64,000 nucleotides of DNA from Pseudoalteromonas sp. '520P1 No. 423' (GCF_001269985.1 NZ_BBZB01000001.1:2604001-2668000); one strand, 5' to 3'. Counted from the first letter of the stretch, positions 19,293 through 29,651 are shown. Notes: a model not told the origin generated them from the sequence alone. Program-made: numbers and translations.

Positions 19293-20240
19293 ATGAATAT
19301 CAGAAATATAGACCTTAATTTATTAGTTTATTTAAATGTATTGATTGAGGAAAGGAGTGTTTCAAAGGCTGCAAATAAAGTCGCTTTAACGCAACCAGCG
19401 ATGAGCAATGCTTTAAGTCGTTTACGGCTATTATTTGATGATCCATTACTCGTTAGAACAGCTCAAGGCATGACTCCTACAGAAAAGGCTATTAAATTAA
19501 AACCTGAGATCGTTATCTTTTTATCTATGGCTGAACAGATCACACAGCCCGATAAAGACTTTTCGCCAGAGCACAGCCAAATTACATTTAGGATCATGAC
19601 AAATGATTACATTGAAGCAACTTTACTTGTTCCTTTCATCACATCTTTATTAAAAAAAGCACCACAAATCAATTTTGATATCCTAACTCCCGGTGATATC
19701 GACTTACAAGATATGGAAAAAGGTTTAATTGATCTTGCAATCAATCGCTTTACTTTTTTACCTAAATCATTTCATCAGACTCGCGTTTGGAGGGATAACT
19801 TTTGCTGCTTAACCAATAAAGACAGTATGTATAATAATAAAACTGATTTTGATACTTACCTTGACAGTGAGCATATTTGGATCAATCGCTCAGGATGGGG
19901 AGCAGAGAGTGCTGTCACCAATAAATCAGGCTCTCATAAACTAGGCTGGGTGGATGAGGCATTATGGCAGTTTGATAAAACAAGAAATATCAGAGTATTT
20001 ACACGTCATTATATGATAACGCCATTATTATTAGCACAATCAGATCTCATAGCAACAATCCCAAGAAGACAAGCAATGCTATATAAAGATAATATAAATT
20101 TAGTATCACTCAAAGTCCCCTTTCAAATTGTGCCAATTGAAATAAAAATGATTTGGAGCCCTTTATTACACCATTCTAAAGCCCATCAGTGGCTTAGAAG
20201 ATCGTTAGCAGAATTCTCTAAAACTATCAAAGATAGATAA
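19293..20240 (+). CDS. LysR-family transcriptional regulator
   Basis: A 315-residue regulator. The N-terminal winged helix-turn-helix is typical (about 7-66, including SVSKAANKVALTQPAMSNAL and DDPLLVRTAQGMTPTEKA). The C-terminal effector-binding domain (about 90-305) is complete. The effector cannot be read from the sequence. Divergence from aceK across a 105-bp spacer makes aceK the most likely target, since LysR regulators commonly control the divergent neighbour. The possibility that it also acts on icd is inference. Confidence 0.9.
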   Translation: MNIRNIDLNLLVYLNVLIEERSVSKAANKVALTQPAMSNALSRLRLLFDDPLLVRTAQGMTPTEKAIKLKPEIVIFLSMAEQITQPDKDFSPEHSQITFRIMTNDYIEATLLVPFITSLLKKAPQINFDILTPGDIDLQDMEKGLIDLAINRFTFLPKSFHQTRVWRDNFCCLTNKDSMYNNKTDFDTYLDSEHIWINRSGWGAESAVTNKSGSHKLGWVDEALWQFDKTRNIRVFTRHYMITPLLLAQSDLIATIPRRQAMLYKDNINLVSLKVPFQIVPIEIKMIWSPLLHHSKAHQWLRRSLAEFSKTIKDR

Positions 20241-20407
20241 AAATTGAACCTTTATTGATTTAATCAATTTCAAACATTGAAAACAACCATTTCATTTATG
20301 TAACTAATCACGCTAATTTGAAAGTGAGCGTTGAGGAGTTGTTTTATAAATATTTATTTATTAAAACCGAAATCAATAAAATACATAATGCAATGAGAGA
20401 AATGATT

Positions 20408-20851
20408 ATGAAACCACAAATTAATGCAGATCAAGGTTATAAACTAAGAGCAAAAGTTTACGTTGACAGCCCATTACGCCATTTTATTGAAGATGAATTA
20501 CTTCCTAAATCGTCTATTAGTAATGAAACATTTTATGACACGCTGTCAATTTTAGTGATTGAATTTGGCGCAAATTGCCGCAAACTTGATACTGAAGACT
20601 TACAAATACACACTTTTAAATACAATGATAAACCAATCGAAACTATCATTTTAGATGAACATTGCTGTGAAGTTCCTCAAGTGATTGTAACAACACTTAT
20701 TTTAATGTTGACAAACGAGACTTCTTTTGTTGGACCGCATTGTGAATGTCACGAAAAGCTCATAGAGCGCATAAATGTGCTATTACCAACATTAGGTAAT
20801 AACATTAGATTAATAAATCAATCTGATTTACCGCACGCCCAGGTTGCTTAA
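20408..20851 (+). CDS. Hypothetical protein between lysR and icd
   Basis: The frame is open from a TTG at 20318, but ATG 20408 is preferred because GAGAGA stands 7 bases before it; the protein is then 147 residues. It is soluble and has no signal peptide. A cluster of cysteine and histidine residues toward the C-terminus (DEHCCEVPQV and GPHCECHEKLIERI) could bind a metal. I recognise no family. It lies convergent to icd and downstream of the LysR gene. Could be a lineage-specific protein; confidence that it is expressed is moderate. Confidence 0.6.
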   Translation: MKPQINADQGYKLRAKVYVDSPLRHFIEDELLPKSSISNETFYDTLSILVIEFGANCRKLDTEDLQIHTFKYNDKPIETIILDEHCCEVPQVIVTTLILMLTNETSFVGPHCECHEKLIERINVLLPTLGNNIRLINQSDLPHAQVA

Positions 20852-20864
20852 ATTGATTGTTATC

Positions 20865-20893
20865 ATCCATACCTCAAAATATGGGGTATGGAT
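20865..20893. terminator. Hairpin between convergent genes
   Basis: An 11-bp stem with one G-U pair (ATCCATACCTC / GGGGTATGGAT) and a 7-base loop. No good T-tract follows on either strand, so terminator function is tentative. Confidence 0.5.
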
Positions 20894-20904
20894 TAGCTTC
20901 TTAT

Positions 20905-22161
20905 TTACATATTTTCTATTACTAACTCACCAAATCGAGAACAACTGACCTCTGTCGCACCTTTTATTTTTGAAGCAAAATCGTAAGTGACATGTTTAGA
21001 TTTTATCGCCCCTTCTAACCCCTTTGAAATCAATCTTTCTGCTTCAATCCACCCAATATGTCTAAGCATCATTTGAGCACATAATATTATTGAACTTGGG
21101 TTTACCTTATCCATAGCTGCGAGTCTCGATGCTGTACCATGAGTAGGTTCAAAAAATGCGACTTCATCATTTAAATTAGCGGCAGGTGCAATACCAACAC
21201 CGCCAACTTGTGCTGCTAAGGCATCAGATAGAAAGTCCCCATTTTGATTCATTGTTGCTATAACATCATACTCTTCGGGGCAAAGTATAATTTGTTGAAG
21301 CATACTATCAGCAATGACATCTTTTATAGTTAATGTATTATTCGTTTTTGGATTTTTAATCTGCATCCATCGACCATTATCATGTTTTGTTGCAAAAAAT
21401 TCCTCTTTGGCAACTTGGTAACCCCATTGCTTGAATGCGCCTTCGGTAAATTTCATAACATTACCTTTATGAACTAGCGTGACTGACTCTCTATCATTCT
21501 TTAAAGCAAATTCAATCGCTTTTCTAATTAATCTTTTAGACCCTTGTTCCGATATATGTTTAATTCCAATTCCACAATTGTCAGTGAAACGAATGCGACT
21601 AACGCCCATTTCTGATTGTAAAAACTCTAGTACTCTATCTGAATCATTAGAGCCTGCTTTAAATTCAATTCCTGAATATATGTCTTCGCTATTATCTCTA
21701 AATACAACCATATTTGTTTTATGGGGTTCTTTAAGCGGAGATGGCACACCTGAAAACCATTGGATAGGTCGCATATTGACATAAAGATCCATTTCTTGTC
21801 TTAAAGCAACATTTAATGATCTAAACCCGCCCCCGATAGGTGTTGTTAATGGTCCCTTTATTGCGACGGCAAACTCTCTAATAGCCTCAAGCGTTTCTTG
21901 TGGAAACCAATCTCCATCATACATCTGTGCCGCTTTTTCACCATTAAATACTTCCATCCATTTAATTTGGCGTTTACCTAGATATGCTTTTTTAACACAT
22001 GCGTTAACAACAGCTAGCATCACGGGTGTAATATCGACACCAACCCCATCCCCTTCAATAAATGAAATGATAGGATTATTGGGTACATTTAGAGTTCCAT
22101 CTTCTTCTACAATAATTTTTGACCCATCTTGAGGTATACAAATATGCTGATATTCAACCAT
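20905..22161 (-). CDS. icd: Isocitrate dehydrogenase (dimeric, NADP-type family)
   Basis: Oxidises isocitrate to 2-oxoglutarate. At 418 residues it aligns along its length with E. coli Icd (416). The AceK-regulated serine is conserved as S115 ([14 protein letters not shown]. coli S113) with R121 and the ENSEDIY-like [11 protein letters not shown] segment. The cofactor site deviates: E. coli K344-Y345 are R346-L347 here ([14 protein letters not shown]) and R395 is S397 (TYDFAS), while V351 and Y391 are kept as V353 and Y393. NADP preference is therefore uncertain. It is transcribed alone, toward the unknown gene at 20408-20851. Confidence 0.93.
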   Translation of the reverse strand: MVEYQHICIPQDGSKIIVEEDGTLNVPNNPIISFIEGDGVGVDITPVMLAVVNACVKKAYLGKRQIKWMEVFNGEKAAQMYDGDWFPQETLEAIREFAVAIKGPLTTPIGGGFRSLNVALRQEMDLYVNMRPIQWFSGVPSPLKEPHKTNMVVFRDNSEDIYSGIEFKAGSNDSDRVLEFLQSEMGVSRIRFTDNCGIGIKHISEQGSKRLIRKAIEFALKNDRESVTLVHKGNVMKFTEGAFKQWGYQVAKEEFFATKHDNGRWMQIKNPKTNNTLTIKDVIADSMLQQIILCPEEYDVIATMNQNGDFLSDALAAQVGGVGIAPAANLNDEVAFFEPTHGTASRLAAMDKVNPSSIILCAQMMLRHIGWIEAERLISKGLEGAIKSKHVTYDFASKIKGATEVSCSRFGELVIENM

Positions 22162-22425
22162 TTACTAAATTACTCTAAAGTTACAAATTAATGTGTGATT
22201 AAAAATAATACGCTATGTTCAATTAAAAAACATCAGACTTTATATAAATTAAAGTTACAACTCAAAAAACAATCAATATTATTATAAAATTTGAACAATT
22301 AATAATTTAAAACAGTTAATGAGTAACTATTTGTTGAATCTTATTTACATAACACTACACTGAATATGAGTTTTATGAACAAAACAGTTCTAAGAGTAAA
22401 ATTTTTAATTTTATAAGGGTAAGAA
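22162..22425. other. Divergent icd / DUF3718 intergenic region
   Basis: A 264-bp very AT-rich spacer with starts on both sides. AAGGGT precedes the DUF3718 ATG. I see no clear operator or conserved element. Confidence 0.4.
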
Positions 22426-22773
22426 ATGAAAAAAACTTTAATCATAGCTAGCTTAGTTACAGTTGCAGCATTAAATGTACCAACAGCAAGTGCAGATGAT
22501 ATTTCAATGCGAGTATGTGAATATGTATCTGTTAATGACAAAACACGCTTGCGTTCTTTTTTAAAAAATAAGAAATTAAAAGTAAGAACTATTTTTGATA
22601 AAGTTATGTGTAATGGTAAAAACTTACTGATCTTTGCGTCAGAGCATAAATCATTAGATACAGGTGAGTTTTTAATTGGTAAATTACCAAAGAAAACTGT
22701 TAAAGCAAACTTAGCTGAAATTACAAAATTATCAGCTCATTTAGCTGAAGATGCGAAAGAAAGAATAGAATAG
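22426..22773 (+). CDS. DUF3718 family secreted protein
   Basis: A 115-residue protein with a clean signal peptide (MKKTLIIASLVTVAALNVPTASA, cleavage before DD at about 24). The mature part carries CEYVSVNDKTRLRSFL and VMCNGKNLLIFA, followed by DTGEFLIGKLP. This is the pattern I know from DUF3718, a family of unknown function in marine gammaproteobacteria. Two cysteines may form a disulfide in the periplasm. AAGGGT is well placed before the start. It is convergent with zapC. Confidence 0.8.
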   Translation: MKKTLIIASLVTVAALNVPTASADDISMRVCEYVSVNDKTRLRSFLKNKKLKVRTIFDKVMCNGKNLLIFASEHKSLDTGEFLIGKLPKKTVKANLAEITKLSAHLAEDAKERIE

Positions 22774-22774
22774 T

Positions 22775-22806
22775 AGCTAAACAAAGGAAAGGACTCCTTG
22801 TTTAAT
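22775..22806. terminator. Imperfect hairpin between DUF3718 gene and zapC
   Basis: TAAACAAAGGA and TCCTTGTTTA can pair with a single bulged A, followed by TAATTTT on the plus strand. Placement between convergent stops fits a shared terminator. Confidence 0.4.
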
Positions 22807-22807
22807 T

Positions 22808-23338
22808 TTACGCACGTTTTTGTAGCTCAGACTTAATAATAAGTGGATAAATCCTATCATTTAAAACTTTTATAACTTCAAATTGTTTTAATTCAAAATT
22901 ATCATCTAATGAATAACACTTTTCTAAACAAATGCATACGGAGCCTTCATTTGTATGATCAACTATCAAAAATTGCCCCATCTGCTTTTTAGATTTTAAT
23001 TGAATAATCGCATCTACACTTGGTTCATTCCCTTGATATAATTCAAAAAACCAACTTTTAGTTAGCATAGGTTTTAAATAATGTTTAACAGCAGTAGCGT
23101 TTAATGCCATTTGGCAAATTTGCGCTTCATTCCAAATACTAAAGCTATCGAGGTAAGAAGATACTTGTTCATAAAAATTAGCATCAGTTAAACTAAAAGC
23201 AGGGTTATCTAAAACATCATTTGTTAGGTTTCGAATTTTATAAGGGGTGCAAAAAATCATCTCATTGCCCATATCGAGCAAAAGCGTATTTGATTTAGCA
23301 CAAGCAATCCAATTCCATTTTCGCGAAGCTTGTAACAT
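22808..23338 (-). CDS. zapC: Cell division protein ZapC
   Basis: A 176-residue cytoplasmic protein. ZapC promotes lateral association of FtsZ protofilaments. It aligns with E. coli ZapC in the opening W-x-W segment (KWNWIACAKSNTLLLDMGNEMIF), in NALVA-like LNATAVKHYLKP with KSWFF, and in the C-terminal KVLNDRIYPLI. It lies directly downstream of pyrD on the same strand, as in E. coli, which strengthens the call. The 131-bp spacer has no clear terminator. Confidence 0.85.
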   Translation of the reverse strand: MLQASRKWNWIACAKSNTLLLDMGNEMIFCTPYKIRNLTNDVLDNPAFSLTDANFYEQVSSYLDSFSIWNEAQICQMALNATAVKHYLKPMLTKSWFFELYQGNEPSVDAIIQLKSKKQMGQFLIVDHTNEGSVCICLEKCYSLDDNFELKQFEVIKVLNDRIYPLIIKSELQKRA

Positions 23339-23469
23339 TAAAAAATCCCCTAAACCTAATGATTCCGAGGATTATAGATAAATTCAACTCATATTTGAAT
23401 TTTTTTTAATATTATTTTTGAACGGATCATTATTTTTAATTTCCGATCCTTATATAGGAATAATGATCC

Positions 23470-24480
23470 CTAAAGTCCAGTTAAGATCTTGTTAACTAAC
23501 GGTGGGCCTTGGTATATAAATCCAGTGTAAACTTGTAATAAATCAGCACCCGCTTGCAGTTTTTCTTTTGCGGATTCAGCACTATCTATTCCGCCAACAC
23601 CTATAATAGGTAACTTTCCATCGGTTAAACGCTTTAGTTCACTGACAACATGTGTCGATTTTTCTCTCACTGGTTGACCTGATAAACCACCAGCTTCATC
23701 ACAGTATTGCTGACCTTGAACTAAAGAACGATCTAAAGTGGTATTTGTTGCGATCACACCATCTATTTTATTACTTAATAAAGATCCCGCTACTTGTTCA
23801 ACTTGTACCTGATCTAAATCTGGTGCAATTTTAACAAGCATAGGTACGTGTTTGCCATGCTTTGATTCTAAATCTAGTTGTTCATTTTTTAAACTTGATA
23901 ATAAGTCATCAAGTGCGGCACCATATTGTAAATCTCTAAGACCAGGTGTATTTGGTGAAGAAATATTTACTGTGATATATGAAGCACTTGTAAATACTTT
24001 TCTCATACAATGTATGTAATCGTCTTTACCTTGCTCATTTGGTGTATCTTTATTTTTACCAATATTAATACCTAAAATACCATCATATTTTGAGGCTTTA
24101 ACATTTGTTAGTAAATTCTCGACACCTTTATTATTGAAACCCATGCGATTGATAATAGCATTTGATTCTGGGAGTCTGAATATTCTTGGCTTGTCGTTTC
24201 CTGCTTGTGGCCTTGGTGTGACAGTTCCTACTTCTACAAAACCAAATCCCATTTGAGAAAATGCATCAATACACTCAGCATTTTTATCGAGGCCTGCCGC
24301 TAAACCCAATAGGTTTTTAAACTCAAGACCCAAAAATTCAACTGGTTTATCTTCTATTGTTTGAGCCCACATAGTATTGAACGGGGTATGAGCAAAACGT
24401 CTTAAATTATTTAATGCAAAATTATGCGCCCATTCTGCATCTTGTGTAAACATAAAACGGCGTGCTAAATCATAAAACAT
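23470..24480 (-). CDS. pyrD: Dihydroorotate dehydrogenase (quinone), class 2
   Basis: A membrane-associated FMN enzyme of pyrimidine synthesis that oxidises dihydroorotate with quinone as acceptor. The N-terminal amphipathic helix region ([11 protein letters not shown]), [11 protein letters not shown] (59-69), and the catalytic serine S175 in [14 protein letters not shown] define class 2. FMN-phosphate segments [19 protein letters not shown] and [11 protein letters not shown] are intact. Length 336 equals E. coli PyrD. Confidence 0.96.
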   Translation of the reverse strand: MFYDLARRFMFTQDAEWAHNFALNNLRRFAHTPFNTMWAQTIEDKPVEFLGLEFKNLLGLAAGLDKNAECIDAFSQMGFGFVEVGTVTPRPQAGNDKPRIFRLPESNAIINRMGFNNKGVENLLTNVKASKYDGILGINIGKNKDTPNEQGKDDYIHCMRKVFTSASYITVNISSPNTPGLRDLQYGAALDDLLSSLKNEQLDLESKHGKHVPMLVKIAPDLDQVQVEQVAGSLLSNKIDGVIATNTTLDRSLVQGQQYCDEAGGLSGQPVREKSTHVVSELKRLTDGKLPIIGVGGIDSAESAKEKLQAGADLLQVYTGFIYQGPPLVNKILTGL

Positions 24481-24494
24481 ATATTACTCCTAAA

Positions 24495-24535
24495 AAAATA
24501 CCCCAGTGGTCATGCTGACCAAACTGGGGTATTTT
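24495..24535 (-). terminator. Nested-hairpin terminator between gdhB and pyrD
   Basis: The outer 13-bp stem (AAAATACCCCAGT / ACTGGGGTATTTT) encloses an inner 5-bp stem (GGTCA / TGACC, loop TGC), giving almost continuous pairing with one AA bulge. A T-tract follows on the minus strand. It ends the gdhB transcript. Confidence 0.85.
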
Positions 24536-24556
24536 ATAACAAATAATCTATAAACA

Positions 24557-24575
24557 CATGCTCATTATGAGCATG
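24557..24575. repeat. 9-bp inverted repeat at the gdhB 3' end
   Basis: CATGCTCAT and ATGAGCATG are separated by one T, 13 bp after the gdhB stop codon. It may form a cruciform or first hairpin of a two-part terminator with the element at 24495-24535; function unproven. Confidence 0.5.
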
Positions 24576-24587
24576 AGACTATATTAT

Positions 24588-27500
24588 TTATTTTGAAGTA
24601 TCACATGTATGACTTAATAGCATCAGTTCTCTTAATGCAACAGAGAATTTTGCAAAATCATGACTTTGTGAAGTTTTAAATTCAGCTAGCATATGTAACC
24701 AACGCTCTAAAATTACTTCATGATCTTCCATCCATGTATCAACAATTGCATCAACATTACATTCTGTATCTGGACAGCTATTTAATACAACTGCAGAGAT
24801 TGAACGTTGCTGCCAATCAAGCTCTTCTCTAAATGATGCACGAGCAAGTGCTTGCCAATGGTTAGCAACTGGTTGGTTAGTGATTTGATCTAAGAACCAA
24901 TGAAGACCCATTCTTGCGCCAAGTTTAAAGTATGTATTTGCTACAATTTCCATTTCACGTTGTGCGTGATCTGCAACTTGTGCTAAATCCATTACAGAGA
25001 ATAAACTTGATAATTGTGCAATACGAGTAGCTAGTTTTGCATCTATACCTTCAGCTTCAAGTGATTGTGCTTCAAGTATTAATGTCTTAGCTTCTTCTTC
25101 ATTCATGTACGTTGTTAAGTTTTCACTTAAGTCAGCAAATGGAGGTGCAAAGAACGCAATAGTTTGCTCAATGTTTAATGCTTTATTGCGATGACGTAAG
25201 AACCAACGCGTAGCACGACGAATTGTGCGGCGTAATTGGTATAACATCTCTGTTTGAACAGTTGCTGGTACTTTATTATCTAATTGTTCAATCTGAGACC
25301 AAGTCTCTGACATTTTAAATACTTCAGCAGCCATTGAATAACATAATGCGACTTCAGCAACTTGTGCACCTGTCTCTTCCATCATACGCGCTACAAAATT
25401 AAAGCCCATATCATTGATGATGTTATTTGCTAATTTAGTGGCGATGATTTCAGCTCTTAGCGGATGATTATCCATTGCATCATTAAATCTTTCTCTTAAT
25501 GGTACTGGGAATGCATTAACTAATAGTTGACGGTAGTAAGGATTATCAGTTAACTCTGGCGTTACTAATGACTCTTTTAATACCATTTTTGCATATGAAA
25601 CTAATACTGATAGTTCAGGTCTTGTTAGGCCTTGACCAGCAGCAAGTCTTTCAGCTAATTCTTCATCACTTGGTAAAAATTCGATTTCACGATCTAACTT
25701 ACCTTCTTTTTCAAGCTCATGAATAAAGCGGATCTGCTCTTTAAGAGTAGAAGTACCTTTTAATTGAGTTACTGAGATTGTATGCGTTTGACGGTAACAA
25801 TCATTTAATACATCAACTGACACTTCGTCAGTCATAGAGTAAAGTAATTCATCACGTTGCTTTTTAGTTAAGTCGCCTTCAGCAACTAAGCTATTAAGTA
25901 AAATTTTGATATTTACTTCAGTATCAGAACACGCAACACCGCCTACATTATCAATAAAGTCGGTATTAATACGGCCGCCTTTTTCAGAAAACTCAATTCT
26001 ACCAAGTTGTGTACAACCTAAATTACCACCTTCACCAAATATTTTAGCGTTTAATTCTGAACCATTGATACGTAAAGCATCATTTGCACGATCGCCTACA
26101 TCTGCATCAGTTTCACTTGCAGCTTTAACGTAGGTACCGATACCACCATTCCAAATTAAATCAACAGGCATTTTAAGCACAGCACGAATTAATTCATTTG
26201 GTGTCATGCTTGCTTTTTTAGTGCCAAGGATTTTTTTGATTTCTGGTGTAAGAGAAATTGATTTTGCAGCACGAGAGAAAATGCCACCACCCTGAGAGAT
26301 TAATGACTTATCATAATCTTCCCAACTAGAACGTGGCAATTCAAACAAGCGTGCTCTTTCAGGGTAAGTTTTAGCTGAATCAGGTGTTGGATCAATGAAG
26401 ATATGCATGTGGTTAAATGCAACTTGTAAACGGATATGCTTAGATAAAAGCATGCCATTACCAAATACATCACCCGCCATGTCACCAACTGCAACACACG
26501 TAAAGTCGGTAGATTGACAATCAATGCCTGCTTCACGGAAGTGACGTTTAACAGATTCCCATGCACCCTTTGCTGTTATACCCATTTTCTTATGGTCATA
26601 ACCTACTGAGCCACCTGATGCAAACGCATCACCTAACCAGAAGCCATATTCTTCAGAAATACCATTTGAGATATCAGAGAATGTTGCTGTGCCTTTATCT
26701 GCTGCAACAACAAGATAAGCATCATCAGCATCATGACGAACAACATTTTGTGGTGGTACTACTTCACCAGAGACAATGTTATCTGTAATGTCTAGTAAGC
26801 CGCGGATAAAGATACGGTAACACTCTTGGCCTTCTGCAAAAAATTCATCTCTACCACTTGGTAGTTGTTTACAAACAAAACCACCTTTTGAACCTACAGG
26901 TACAATTACAGTATTTTTAACTTGTTGTGCTTTAACTAACCCAAGTACTTCAGTTCTGAAATCTTCACGACGGTCAGACCAACGTAGTCCACCACGTGCG
27001 ACTTTACCAAAACGAAGGTGAACACCTTCTACTCTTGGTGAGTAAACAAAAATCTCAAATGCAGGCCTCGGTAACGGCATATCAGGAATAAGCGTTGGCT
27101 GAACTTTAAATGAAATAGATGATTTATGTTTATTTTCAGCTGTAAACTGGAAGTAGTTTGTTCGTAATGTTGCATTTATCATATCTAAGTAGATACGGAT
27201 AATACGGTCATCATCAAGGTTAGCTACATTATCTAAATCGGCATGAATTTGAGCAACTAGTTTATCAAACGATTTAGTTGTATATTTTGCTTTAGGATTG
27301 AATTTTTTATCAAATAAAGCAACTAGCTGTTGCGCTAACTCAGGGTAACGTTCAAAAGTGCTTTCAATGTAACTTTGCGAGAAAGTAACACCAATTTGAC
27401 GGATATATTTAGCATAAGCACGTAAGATAGACGCTTCACGGCCACCAAGACCCGCTGACAGTATCAATCTGTTAAAACCATCATTTTCTAGTCGATTATA

Positions 27501-29423
27501 CCATACATCAGTTAACGCATTTTGGAATCTTTCTGAGCTGGCACTAAAATCACCTTCAGCTGTATTACCTAGCAGCATAGTGAAGTCCATGATCCAATTA
27601 ACTTGGCCATCAGATGTTTTAACTGAATAAGGTGTTTCACCTATTACGCGTAAACCAAAGTTTTCAAGCATTGGCATAATTGCCGATAAATGAATTGGCT
27701 CATCTTTGTGATATAGGCTTAAGCTTACTTCATTTTTAGCTGCTTCTTGAGGACGATAAAATAACATCTCAAGTTGGTTTTCATCAGTTAACAATTCAAG
27801 TTTTTCAATATCAACTACTGCAGCACTCGGTAAAACTTGATCTTTATATGCACGAGCAAATGCATGGCTATATTTACGATTTAAATCATTTCCAGTAGCT
27901 TCACCAGCGCATTCTAGTAAAACAGACTGCAGCTTATCTTCCCATGTACGAGCCGCTTCAATTAGATTTCTTTCTATATCTTTCACATTAAATTCAATAT
28001 TGTTGTCGGCTACACGCACAGTATAGTGTGTTCTAGCCAGGATAGATTCTGAGAAGAAAGTTGTAAATTCAACTTTATCTTGTGAGCCAAACTCTTTCGC
28101 AAGAATTTGCTGCGTTTCACGACGAAGTGCCGTGTTATAACGTTCACGTGGTACATATACCATACAAGAGAAAAAACGACCGTATATATCTTTACGAACA
28201 AAAGAGCGACACATATCACGCTCTTGCATTTGTAGTACGCCCATTGCAACTTCAAGTAATTCGTTATCTTGTGCTTGTAACAATTCATCACGTGGATACG
28301 TTTCTAATACATTTAGCACTGCTTTATAAGCATGAGTGCCTTGTGCAAAATCACATTTACCCATGATCCTAGCTATTTTACTACTTAAAACAGGAATATC
28401 AGATGCACTGTTATTGTAGAAATTAGAAGAAAACAAACCAATAAACCTGTCTTCACCAATTACCTTTCTATCTTTATCAAAACGTTTAATACCAATGTAA
28501 TCGATATACGCTGGACGGTGGACGCGAGAAACAGAATTCGTTTTTGTTAAAATCAATAAATGTTCATTTTGTGCTTCTTTTCTCGCGATTTCAGGTAAGT
28601 CAGAAAGAAGTCTAATTTTCTCTTCTTCTGAATTTTTCATCATACCTAAACTAGAGCCTTGAACACCTCTTAATTCATAGTCACCTTTCACAGCAGTTAA
28701 TTCATACTGACGGTAACCCATAAGTGTAAAATTATCAGTACCTAACCAATCTAAAAACTCAACTGTTTCTTGGATCTCTGATTTATTTTTTACGCCTTCG
28801 CGACTAGGTAGTGATTTTGTGATTTCTTGAAGCTTATCTTTTATTGGTAACCAATCTTGTACTGAAACTGAAACATCACTTAAAACAGAAATAAGCTCTA
28901 ATTTTAAAGATTCGATTACTTTAACGTCTGTTTGGCGATCAATTTCAATAAAGAAAACTGTTTTAGTAGAAGAAGATGCTTGTTCACCCTTTAAATTAGA
29001 AAGTGCCGATATTTTATTATCATCATTTCTTTGAATTTTAAGCGGGGAATGTAATAAAAGGTGAGATGCGATATTTTCGCGAGTAAGTGCCATACGAACA
29101 GAGTCAACCAAGAAAGGCATATCTTTAACAATTATTTCTACAATTGTGTGAGAGGATTGCCAACCATGTTTCGCAAGTTCAGGATTTACAACTCTAACCA
29201 TTATGTCATCTGACATATGACTTTCAAGTGAATTCCATAAACTCAGTGCAGCACCATATAAATCACTGTCGTTACGATTAGCCAAATCCTCTTTAGACAT
29301 ATTGCTGTACAAGGTTTTGGCAAATTTTTCTACGAGCGACACATTATCTGCATGTACTTTCTGATGTATTAACTTACAAACATTATCCAACAGAACTGAA
29401 GTGTGACCATCGTTTTGTGTCAT
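24588..29423 (-). CDS. gdhB: NAD-specific glutamate dehydrogenase, 180-kDa class
   Basis: A 1611-residue catabolic enzyme deaminating glutamate to 2-oxoglutarate and ammonia. The length and the central catalytic block (about 790-1230) identify the L_180 class. GKVARGGLRWSDRREDF begins near residue 806 and the catalytic-type lysine segment VPVGSKGGFV places K846. The nucleotide-binding region includes AVGDMAGDVFGNGML and IFGEGGNLGCTQLGR. The long N-terminal part (1-700) contains ACT-like regulatory modules known in this class, and the C-terminal 350 residues are helical. It is monocistronic and would feed nitrogen-rich carbon into the TCA cycle. Confidence 0.95.
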   Translation of the reverse strand: MTQNDGHTSVLLDNVCKLIHQKVHADNVSLVEKFAKTLYSNMSKEDLANRNDSDLYGAALSLWNSLESHMSDDIMVRVVNPELAKHGWQSSHTIVEIIVKDMPFLVDSVRMALTRENIASHLLLHSPLKIQRNDDNKISALSNLKGEQASSSTKTVFFIEIDRQTDVKVIESLKLELISVLSDVSVSVQDWLPIKDKLQEITKSLPSREGVKNKSEIQETVEFLDWLGTDNFTLMGYRQYELTAVKGDYELRGVQGSSLGMMKNSEEEKIRLLSDLPEIARKEAQNEHLLILTKTNSVSRVHRPAYIDYIGIKRFDKDRKVIGEDRFIGLFSSNFYNNSASDIPVLSSKIARIMGKCDFAQGTHAYKAVLNVLETYPRDELLQAQDNELLEVAMGVLQMQERDMCRSFVRKDIYGRFFSCMVYVPRERYNTALRRETQQILAKEFGSQDKVEFTTFFSESILARTHYTVRVADNNIEFNVKDIERNLIEAARTWEDKLQSVLLECAGEATGNDLNRKYSHAFARAYKDQVLPSAAVVDIEKLELLTDENQLEMLFYRPQEAAKNEVSLSLYHKDEPIHLSAIMPMLENFGLRVIGETPYSVKTSDGQVNWIMDFTMLLGNTAEGDFSASSERFQNALTDVWYNRLENDGFNRLILSAGLGGREASILRAYAKYIRQIGVTFSQSYIESTFERYPELAQQLVALFDKKFNPKAKYTTKSFDKLVAQIHADLDNVANLDDDRIIRIYLDMINATLRTNYFQFTAENKHKSSISFKVQPTLIPDMPLPRPAFEIFVYSPRVEGVHLRFGKVARGGLRWSDRREDFRTEVLGLVKAQQVKNTVIVPVGSKGGFVCKQLPSGRDEFFAEGQECYRIFIRGLLDITDNIVSGEVVPPQNVVRHDADDAYLVVAADKGTATFSDISNGISEEYGFWLGDAFASGGSVGYDHKKMGITAKGAWESVKRHFREAGIDCQSTDFTCVAVGDMAGDVFGNGMLLSKHIRLQVAFNHMHIFIDPTPDSAKTYPERARLFELPRSSWEDYDKSLISQGGGIFSRAAKSISLTPEIKKILGTKKASMTPNELIRAVLKMPVDLIWNGGIGTYVKAASETDADVGDRANDALRINGSELNAKIFGEGGNLGCTQLGRIEFSEKGGRINTDFIDNVGGVACSDTEVNIKILLNSLVAEGDLTKKQRDELLYSMTDEVSVDVLNDCYRQTHTISVTQLKGTSTLKEQIRFIHELEKEGKLDREIEFLPSDEELAERLAAGQGLTRPELSVLVSYAKMVLKESLVTPELTDNPYYRQLLVNAFPVPLRERFNDAMDNHPLRAEIIATKLANNIINDMGFNFVARMMEETGAQVAEVALCYSMAAEVFKMSETWSQIEQLDNKVPATVQTEMLYQLRRTIRRATRWFLRHRNKALNIEQTIAFFAPPFADLSENLTTYMNEEEAKTLILEAQSLEAEGIDAKLATRIAQLSSLFSVMDLAQVADHAQREMEIVANTYFKLGARMGLHWFLDQITNQPVANHWQALARASFREELDWQQRSISAVVLNSCPDTECNVDAIVDTWMEDHEVILERWLHMLAEFKTSQSHDFAKFSVALRELMLLSHTCDTSK

Positions 29424-29651
29424 TGTGTGTTCCTTAATCTATTACTACTTTGAACGAGTAGTTATTACACAGCTTTTTATTAGCGTGGAGTCGAGGTGAA
29501 TTCTAACTCTTTTAGCTAGTAAATGAACCGTTTTTTTATGCCAATGCAGTATAAATTTCAACCGGTTGGACATCTATTCACAAAATATAGATATAAATGG
29601 CCATTTATGGCCATTTTTAAGAACAATTATTCACAATTATTTTAACTTTTT
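29424..29651. other. gdhB upstream region with a repeated ATGGCCAT element
   Basis: A 228-bp spacer holding the gdhB promoter and the end of the RND gene. AAATGGCCAT (29595-29604) and ATGGCCATTT (29607-29616) form an inverted repeat with a 2-base centre followed by T5 on the plus strand. It is weak as a terminator for the minus-strand RND gene; otherwise I see nothing. Confidence 0.35.
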
